Source of the DNA: Chloroflexota bacterium
GTDB lineage: Bacteria > Chloroflexota > Limnocylindria > Limnocylindrales > Limnocylindraceae
DNA: 18,493 bases
Direction: 5' to 3'
Assembly (NCBI GenBank): GCA_009692905.1
Contig: SHYI01000008.1
Span: 1 to 18,493, forward strand
In this document: in pieces, positions 13,946 to 18,493 of the stretch
How positions within the stretch are numbered: position 1 is the stretch's first letter
Layout: each line of letters starts with the position of its first letter
Program-made: the position numbers and the translations under genes
The notes under the pieces: model-generated
What the model saw: the letters and a program-made list of their open reading frames with translations, nothing else
What the model was told of the DNA's origin: nothing
Databases searched by the model: none

Positions 13946-13978
13946 AATGCAGACCCCCACGAGGGGAGGAGGTTCAGG

Positions 13979-14296
13979 ATGGCAATGCAACCAATTAGCC
14001 CAGTCGCGGTAGCCGTGACGGCACACTGGCGCACCGGCGCCCCAACCGCGGTCGCCTTCGAGGGGATCAGCCGCAAGGTGACCCAGGTCCTCGCGCTCCG
14101 CCGCGAATACGGCGTCTTCAGCGCCAGCGACGGCCCTCGCACCCTGTGGGAGATCGAGACCGAAGATGCCGCGCTCGTTCTGAGCTTCTCGCGCCGCACG
14201 GGCGCCTGGTCAATCCAGGCGTTTGACGATGCATGGGCGACCCTGCCATTCGCTTCGGGGATCCCCGAGATGGAGCCAGTTCTCGTCCACGCATAG
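13979..14296 (+). CDS. Small SOS-regulated protein, DUF6504-like
   Basis: A 105-residue protein of predicted beta-rich fold: P-T-A-V-A-F-E-G, then a V-x-x-V-L segment, L-W-E-I-E-T, an L-V-L-S-F strand, R-R-T-G-A-W-S-I and F-D-D-A-W. This order resembles the DUF6504 domain, which I recall being found near or fused to Y-family polymerases in actinobacteria; the assignment is from memory of the pattern and not from a search. ATG at 13979 follows AGGAGG by 6 nt, a strong start; a second ATG lies at 13985. The frame is open further upstream through antisense rplI, but nothing there is coding. Two LexA boxes cover its promoter and dinB is the divergent neighbour, so a role in DNA damage tolerance is likely. 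Confidence 0.8.
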   Translation: MAMQPISPVAVAVTAHWRTGAPTAVAFEGISRKVTQVLALRREYGVFSASDGPRTLWEIETEDAALVLSFSRRTGAWSIQAFDDAWATLPFASGIPEMEPVLVHA

Positions 14297-14303
14297 CTCC
14301 TGC

Positions 14304-14309
14304 CATAAT
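14304..14309 (+). promoter_or_regulatory. -10 element of the psiE-like gene (leaderless)
   Basis: CATAAT lies 7 nt before the ATG at 14317 and directly follows the upstream stop codon. No clear -35 or Shine-Dalgarno sequence is present. Confidence 0.4.
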
Positions 14310-14316
14310 GGGCGGC

Positions 14317-14841
14317 ATGAAGCGGCAATCGCGCACTAGAACCTCGTCGCCAACGGAACACGTCCTCGGCCCGGTCCTCACCGGCGTCGTCGGTCGCGCC
14401 CGCGGTGTGCTGCACGGTCTCGAGATCACCCTTGATATCGCCCTTGCTGGCGTCTTGGTCATTGCGATCGCCCTGATCGGCGCAGATACCGTCGGGCTCG
14501 TTGCTGAGGGGATCCAAGAGGGCGGCATTGACGCAGCGCTCCTGATTCTTGATCGCGTACTCCTCGTTTTCATCATTGCGGAGTTGCTCTATACGTTGCG
14601 GCTCTCGCTTGCACGCACTCAACTCATCCTGGAGCCCTTCCTCATCATCGGTCTCGTTGCAGTAGTGCGACGAGTGTTGGTCGTTACCGCCCAGGCTGAG
14701 CGAATCTTGAGTGAGGGTGGCAACCTTGAGCCGATCCTCTGGGAGCTCGGCGTGCTCGCTGGGCTCATCGTCTCTCTTGCAGTCGCACTCTCACTCGCTC
14801 GCCGAAATGGCAGCGGCCCGCGCGATCTACAGGCCGACTAA
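14317..14841 (+). CDS. psiE: PsiE-family (phosphate-starvation-inducible) membrane protein
   Basis: A 174-residue membrane protein. After a basic N-terminus (R/K/Q/S/T-rich, 1-14) come about four hydrophobic segments: near 38-60, 73-92, 106-122 and 143-165. The central stretch L-L-V-F-I-I-A-E-L-L-Y-T-L-R followed by L-E-P-F-L-I-I-G-L-V-A-V-V-R-R-V-L-V-V is the characteristic PsiE pattern. The molecular function of the family is unknown; in E. coli psiE responds to phosphate starvation. Start at 14317 is preferred over an in-frame ATG at 14233 inside the upstream gene. It lies 20 nt after the DUF6504-like stop and could be cotranscribed with it as well as having its own promoter. No Pho box is recognised. 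Confidence 0.82.
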   Translation: MKRQSRTRTSSPTEHVLGPVLTGVVGRARGVLHGLEITLDIALAGVLVIAIALIGADTVGLVAEGIQEGGIDAALLILDRVLLVFIIAELLYTLRLSLARTQLILEPFLIIGLVAVVRRVLVVTAQAERILSEGGNLEPILWELGVLAGLIVSLAVALSLARRNGSGPRDLQAD

Positions 14842-14877
14842 CCAGCGCCTTGCGCCGCCGCTGCGCGGCTCTCACGA

Positions 14878-14883
14878 TAGGAT
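14878..14883 (+). promoter_or_regulatory. -10 element of the fchA-folD-fhs operon (leaderless)
   Basis: TAGGAT lies exactly 6 nt before the ATG at 14890. The -35 is poor and no Shine-Dalgarno sequence is visible. Confidence 0.4.
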
Positions 14884-14889
14884 GCGCAG

Positions 14890-15492
14890 ATGACATCGTT
14901 CGCCAAGCAAACACTCGCTGATTTTCTTACGGCACTTGCCGCACCGACGCCCGCGCCCGGTGGCGGAGCAGCCGCCGCAGTGAGCGGCGCAGCAGCTGCT
15001 GCGCTGGTTGAGATGGTCGCTGGACTCTCACTGAAGAAGAGCCCCGAGAGCGCCGACGCCGCACTGCAGCAACGCACCGCTGCGCAGATGGCAGTGATTC
15101 GTGGTGAGTTGCTCGCTCTTGCAGATGACGATGCAAACGCGTATGACGCGTTCATTCAAGCGATGCGACTTCCGAAAGTGGAAGAGGGCGAGCGCGAAGT
15201 GCGCGGTCGTGCAATGTCTGCAGCGGCCGAGCGTGCCGCAGAGGTTCCACTAAAAATGCTTCGCGCAATCACCTCTGTTGCAGAGGCTGCGCGACTACTT
15301 ACTGGCCGCAGCTTGGTTAGTGCCGCGAGCGACCTCGAGGTTGCGCTGCGATTTGCACGCGCTGCGGGCTTGAGTGCCGCGGAGAATATTGAGGTCAATC
15401 TTCCGTTCATTGATAACCCCGAGAGACGCGCGACACTAGCGAATCAGACCACGACATCTGTTGCGGCGCTTGAGCGCAGCACACAGTCGTAG
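14890..15492 (+). CDS. fchA: Methenyl-tetrahydrofolate cyclohydrolase / cyclodeaminase family protein (FTCD_C)
   Basis: A 200-residue all-helical protein of the formiminotransferase-cyclodeaminase C-terminal family. The signature P-T-P-A-P-G-G-G (19-26), followed by an Ala-rich helix and L-V-E-M-V-A-G-L, is clear. Stand-alone members include FchA of methylotrophs and acetogens, which interconverts 5,10-methenyl- and 10-formyl-tetrahydrofolate; others act in histidine breakdown. Here the genes downstream are folD (6 nt) and fhs, with no histidine-degradation genes, so cyclohydrolase is the better call. This is strengthened by the adjacent FolD lacking its cyclohydrolase lysine. The cytoplasmic protein starts at ATG 14890 after a -10-like hexamer. 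Confidence 0.88.
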   Translation: MTSFAKQTLADFLTALAAPTPAPGGGAAAAVSGAAAAALVEMVAGLSLKKSPESADAALQQRTAAQMAVIRGELLALADDDANAYDAFIQAMRLPKVEEGEREVRGRAMSAAAERAAEVPLKMLRAITSVAEAARLLTGRSLVSAASDLEVALRFARAAGLSAAENIEVNLPFIDNPERRATLANQTTTSVAALERSTQS

Positions 15493-15498
15493 CTCGCG

Positions 15499-16374
15499 AT
15501 GACGCGACGGCTCGCCGCGCAGCCATTTGCCAAGCAGATCGCGGCGCGCGCCACTGAGATTGCAGCACACGCAATCGCCGACGCGCACGGCACGGCGCCA
15601 GAGATCGCCGTGGTGATTGCAACAAGCGAGCCAGATTCGCTCCTCTACGTTGACCGACTGCTCAAGCAGGTAAGCGCGACCGGACTCGTCGGTCGTCGTG
15701 TTGAACTTGGTTCGACGGCAACTGAGGCTGAGATTTTCGCCTCCCTCACTTCACTCTCAGCGGATCAGAACGTTGCGGGGATCATTCTGCAGTCGCCACT
15801 TCCTAGCGGTGTCTCGCGAGAGATCGTTGCCGCTGCGATCGCACCTGGAAAAGATATTGACGGCATCACCCTCGTGAACGCCGAGCGGCTTGCCGATGGC
15901 ACCCATGACGCATCACTCCTCCCCGCCACCGCGGCGGCGGTGATGGAGCTGCTGCGGGCGTACGAGATCCCGCTCCAGGGGCGAGCCGCGGTCGTTGTGG
16001 GGCGCAGCGCCATCGTTGGCCGGCCCGTGGCCCAGCTCCTAGAGGCTGCGGGGGCGCATGTTGAGGTCGCCCACTCCAAGACGCCCGATCTAGGGGTAGT
16101 CACGCGCACCGCTTCCGTGCTCGTGGTGGCTGCGGGCGTGCGCGGCTTGGTGCGCGGAGAGCATGTGTCGCCAGGCACCGTGGTGATCGATGTCGGCATT
16201 CATCCGAGTGGCGAAACGATCGTGGGCGATGTTGATGCCCCCAGTGTTGGGGCTCTGCTCGGCGAGACGGGCGGCCTGAGCCCAGTGCCCGGTGGCGTGG
16301 GGCCAATGACGAGTGCGATCTTGGCGCTCCACGCAGCGCAGGCCGCCGAGCGCCTCGTGCGCGGGCGAGCGTAG
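15499..16374 (+). CDS. folD: FolD-family methylene-tetrahydrofolate dehydrogenase, cyclohydrolase lysine missing
   Basis: A 291-residue FolD homologue; normally a bifunctional NADP-dependent methylene-THF dehydrogenase and methenyl-THF cyclohydrolase. The Rossmann signature V-V-G-R-S-A-I-V-G-R-P (166-176) and the C-terminal P-G-G-V-G-P-M-T are intact. An ungapped match to E. coli FolD around Y-V-A-S-K places Leu54 (codon CTG at 15658) where the catalytic Lys54 belongs, while Gln98 and Asp121 are kept. The P-C-T-P motif has become P-A-T-A (142-145). Cyclohydrolase activity is therefore doubtful, and the upstream FTCD_C gene could supply it. It starts 6 nt after fchA without a Shine-Dalgarno sequence and ends at the TAG at 16372. 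Confidence 0.93.
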   Translation: MTRRLAAQPFAKQIAARATEIAAHAIADAHGTAPEIAVVIATSEPDSLLYVDRLLKQVSATGLVGRRVELGSTATEAEIFASLTSLSADQNVAGIILQSPLPSGVSREIVAAAIAPGKDIDGITLVNAERLADGTHDASLLPATAAAVMELLRAYEIPLQGRAAVVVGRSAIVGRPVAQLLEAAGAHVEVAHSKTPDLGVVTRTASVLVVAAGVRGLVRGEHVSPGTVVIDVGIHPSGETIVGDVDAPSVGALLGETGGLSPVPGGVGPMTSAILALHAAQAAERLVRGRA

Positions 16375-16377
16375 ACT
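16372..16377 (+). promoter_or_regulatory. Candidate internal -10 before fhs (leaderless)
   Basis: TAGACT, whose first three bases are the folD stop codon, lies exactly 6 nt before the fhs ATG. The overlap with a stop codon raises the chance of coincidence. No Shine-Dalgarno sequence is visible before fhs. Confidence 0.3.
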
Positions 16378-16383
16378 CAAGAC

Positions 16384-18096
16384 ATGGGATTTCCTTCAGA
16401 TCTTGAGATTGCACGTGGCGTTACGCCGAAGCCGATTGGCGAGGTGGCGGCGGCGCTCGGGTTTCATGATGATGAGGTTGAGCCGTACGGCCGCACCAAG
16501 GCGAAGCTCTCCATTGAGGGGATCGAGCGCCTAGAGAAGAACGGCGCACGCGGCAAGTACGTTGTGGTCACCGCGATCAGCCCAACGCCACTCGGCGAAG
16601 GAAAGACCACCACCACCGTCGGGCTCGCGCAGGGCCTCAACAAGATTGGCCACCGCGCCGCCGTCGCGATTCGACAGCCGAGCCTCGGGCCGGTCTTCGG
16701 CATCAAGGGCGGCGCCGCAGGCGGCGGCTACAGCCAAGTGATTCCGATGGAGGAGTTCAACCTGCACCTCACTGGTGACGTGCATGCGATTGGCGCCGCA
16801 CACAACCTTGCGGCGGCGTTCCTCGACAATCATCTGCATCACGGCAACGCGCTCAACATCGACCTGCGCAGCATCACCTGGCCGCGCGTCGTTGACATCA
16901 GCGATCGCGCAATTCGCAAGACGATCATTGGGCTCGGTGGTCGTGAGAACGGCGTCGTTCGCGAATCAGAAACCGTCATCACCGTTGCGAGTGAAGTCAT
17001 GGCAGTGCTCGCGCTCGCATCAGATCTTGCCGATCTTCGTGCGCGGCTCGGCCGCATTGTGGTCGCCGAAACCCTTGATGGTAAACCCGTCACCACCGAA
17101 GACTTGAAAGTTGCTGGCTCTATGGCCGCGCTGCTGCGCGATGCAATCAAGCCGAACCTGCTGCAAACACTTGAAGGCGGCCCCGCGTTTGTACACGCTG
17201 GTCCATTCGCAAATATCGCCCACGGCAACAACTCCATCATCGCCGATCGTGCCGCACTCGCCACAAACGAGATCGTTGTGACCGAGGCGGGCTTTGGCGC
17301 CGACATGGGAGCGGAGAAGTTTTTTAACATTAAGTGCCGTGCCTCTGGCCTCGCCCCTGATGCGGCGGTGATTGTGGCAACCGTTCGCGCGCTCAAGATG
17401 CACGGCGGCGTCGGCAAGATTGTTGCCGGTAAGCCACTCGATCCAGCGCTCAGCGCCGAGAACGTCGCGGCGGTCACCGCTGGCGCACAGAATCTTGTGA
17501 AGCAGATCGAAAACGTCCGCGCCTTCGGCATCCCGGTAGTGGTGGCCGTGAATGCCTTCCCAACGGACACCGCCGCCGAACATGAGGCGATTTGCAGCGT
17601 CGCCCTCGCTGCGGGGGCTCGCGCCGCCGTGGTCACCACGCACTTCACCAATGGCGGCGCTGGTGCAGCCACGCTAGCTGAAGCGGTGTGGGCGGCCGCG
17701 AGTTCAGGCGAGGCAAAGTTTGCGCCGATCTACGCCGACGACATGCCACTCGCGCAGAAGATCGAGACGATCGCCAAGCGCATTTACGGCGCAGATGGCG
17801 TTGACATTGCGCCCGCTGCGGCGAAGCGACTCGCGCGCCTGGAAGAGCTCGGCTACGGGCACCTACCGATCTGCATGGCGAAGACGCAGTACTCGCTCTC
17901 CCATGATGCGAGCAAGCTCGGGCGCCCAACAGGCTTCCGGGTCCCCGTGAAGGCGGTCACCCTGGCCGCTGGTGCCGGCTTTATTACTGCCGTGTGCGGC
18001 GATATGCGCCTGATGCCAGGCCTCAACAAGTCCCCTGGCGGTGAGCGCATCGACTTGGATCTAGAGCACGGCGGGGAGATCGTCGGTCTCTTCTAG
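16384..18096 (+). CDS. fhs: Formate-tetrahydrofolate ligase (10-formyl-THF synthetase)
   Basis: Makes 10-formyl-THF from formate, THF and ATP; 570 residues, slightly longer than the usual 555-560. The ATP-binding loop T-P-L-G-E-G-K74-T-T-T-T is followed by R-Q-P-S-L-G-P-V-F-G-I-K-G-G-A-A-G-G-G-Y near 98-117, both hallmarks of the family. Further conserved stretches are F-A-N-I-A-H-G-N-N-S, E-A-G-F-G-A-D-M-G-A-E-K-F and the C-terminal G-D-M-R-L-M-P-G-L. Cytoplasmic. It is the third gene of the fchA-folD-fhs unit, 9 nt after folD. Together the three connect formate with methylene-THF, in either direction. No acetogenesis or glycine-cleavage genes are in the window, so the physiological direction is open. 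Confidence 0.98.
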   Translation: MGFPSDLEIARGVTPKPIGEVAAALGFHDDEVEPYGRTKAKLSIEGIERLEKNGARGKYVVVTAISPTPLGEGKTTTTVGLAQGLNKIGHRAAVAIRQPSLGPVFGIKGGAAGGGYSQVIPMEEFNLHLTGDVHAIGAAHNLAAAFLDNHLHHGNALNIDLRSITWPRVVDISDRAIRKTIIGLGGRENGVVRESETVITVASEVMAVLALASDLADLRARLGRIVVAETLDGKPVTTEDLKVAGSMAALLRDAIKPNLLQTLEGGPAFVHAGPFANIAHGNNSIIADRAALATNEIVVTEAGFGADMGAEKFFNIKCRASGLAPDAAVIVATVRALKMHGGVGKIVAGKPLDPALSAENVAAVTAGAQNLVKQIENVRAFGIPVVVAVNAFPTDTAAEHEAICSVALAAGARAAVVTTHFTNGGAGAATLAEAVWAAASSGEAKFAPIYADDMPLAQKIETIAKRIYGADGVDIAPAAAKRLARLEELGYGHLPICMAKTQYSLSHDASKLGRPTGFRVPVKAVTLAAGAGFITAVCGDMRLMPGLNKSPGGERIDLDLEHGGEIVGLF

Positions 18097-18177
18097 GCGC
18101 CCAGGAACCCGACGCCCCCAGGCAGCGTTACGGGGATGAGGCGTTCCCCTGCGAACGTCCAAGTTGAGGTGCACCCC

Positions 18178-18493
18178 ATGAAGATCGGATCACTCACCCT
18201 CCCCACGTTCAGTTCTCCCGCAAAGATTGGCGTGGTGGCTGCACTCGTACTGGCCCTTAGCGCCAGCGGCGGGTTTGGGGCCCTCTTTTTTGGTGCCAGT
18301 GGCGGCGCCTCTAGCCCACAGGAGAAAGGGGACACCGGTGGTGCCCCAACCGCCCTCCCAGGTGACGGCTCAATTACTGGTGACCGCATCGACGTGATTC
18401 GGACCGGCACCTTTACCCTCGAGGTCGAGAATGTCGATACCAGCCTTACCAAGCTCACGAGTGTGGTGAAGAGCCAAGGCGGATATGTATCTG
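18178..18493 (+). CDS. DUF4349-family membrane-anchored protein, partial (C-terminus off window)
   Basis: The first 105 residues are visible. One membrane segment (about 18-41, rich in A/L/G) acts as signal anchor. A low-complexity Gly/Pro/Asp linker follows (about 42-68), then I-R-T-G-T-F-T-L-E-V-E-N-V-D and V-V-K-S-Q-G-G-Y-V-S. This is the start of the DUF4349 domain, an extracytoplasmic domain of unknown function that usually continues into a coiled coil. ATG at 18178 is chosen because GAGG lies 8 nt upstream; an in-frame ATG at 18136 would add 14 residues and lacks a ribosome-binding site. The 81-bp gap after fhs holds only a short hairpin (GGGGA/TCCCC, 18132-18149) without a T-tract. Confidence 0.83.
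   Translation, partial: MKIGSLTLPTFSSPAKIGVVAALVLALSASGGFGALFFGASGGASSPQEKGDTGGAPTALPGDGSITGDRIDVIRTGTFTLEVENVDTSLTKLTSVVKSQGGYVS

Noticed and set aside
13421..13978. Upstream extension of the DUF6504-like frame through antisense rplI
   Set aside because: The extension mirrors rplI, crosses the LexA boxes and promoter, and the strong AGGAGG-6-ATG at 13979 marks the real start.
16839..17672. Long open frame (277 codons) on the minus strand inside fhs
   Set aside because: It is antisense to a strongly conserved enzyme gene; its Ala/Ser/Arg/Pro-rich translation reflects codon bias on the coding strand.
18132..18149. Hairpin GGGGA/TCCCC after fhs as a terminator
   Set aside because: Only 5 bp with an 8-nt loop and no T-tract; too weak to call.
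1..18493. Search by eye for CRISPR arrays, tRNA genes, insertion-sequence ends and attachment sites
   Set aside because: No regularly spaced repeats, cloverleaf-like sequences, transposase or integrase genes, or long terminal inverted repeats were seen.

Overview
The window is about 18.5 kb of GC-rich (roughly 60%), gene-dense chromosome. It has no rRNA, tRNA, CRISPR array or insertion sequence that I can see, and no gene-free gap longer than about 155 bases. Several features together suggest a monoderm-type lineage: LexA boxes of the GAAC-N4-GTTC kind, a regulator with SARP and BTAD domains, separate DsbA-like and VKOR proteins, a DUF4349 protein, and many start codons placed 6 nt after a -10 hexamer. 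A Chloroflexota genome (for example a freshwater Limnocylindria-type organism) or an actinobacterium would fit. This placement is inference.

Layout from left to right. (1) 1-1404, minus: a Fur-family regulator followed by a zinc/manganese-type ABC substrate-binding lipoprotein that runs off the left edge. (2) 1517-2633, plus: a membrane-anchored DsbA-like thioredoxin and a VKOR, together an extracytoplasmic disulfide-forming pair. (3) 2590-4302, minus: a P-loop regulator with a winged-helix/BTAD (SARP) tail. It is divergent from (4) 4444-6542, a nucleoside hydrolase translationally coupled to a Rieske oxygenase. (5) 6535-9938, minus: lexA, dnaB and an MFS transporter. (6) 10055-12207, plus: an ECF sigma factor and a membrane-anchored, anti-sigma-like protein with two related beta-type modules. 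(7) 12219-13825, minus: rplI then dinB, divergent from (8) 13979-14841, a small DUF6504-like gene behind two LexA boxes and a PsiE-family membrane protein. (9) 14890-18096, plus: a complete tetrahydrofolate one-carbon module, fchA-folD-fhs. (10) 18178 to the end: the start of a DUF4349 membrane protein.

Three themes stand out. First, an SOS cluster: lexA has its own box, and two further boxes sit between rplI-dinB and the DUF6504-like gene. Second, the FolD protein has lost the cyclohydrolase lysine (Leu54 instead of Lys54) while an FchA-type cyclohydrolase lies directly upstream. This suggests that the two steps of a normally bifunctional enzyme are divided between two proteins. Third, there are two initiation styles. 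Some genes have Shine-Dalgarno sequences. Many others have a -10-like hexamer exactly 6 nt before ATG, as expected of leaderless mRNAs; the clearest case is lexA, with TTGACA-17-TCTAAT-6-ATG.
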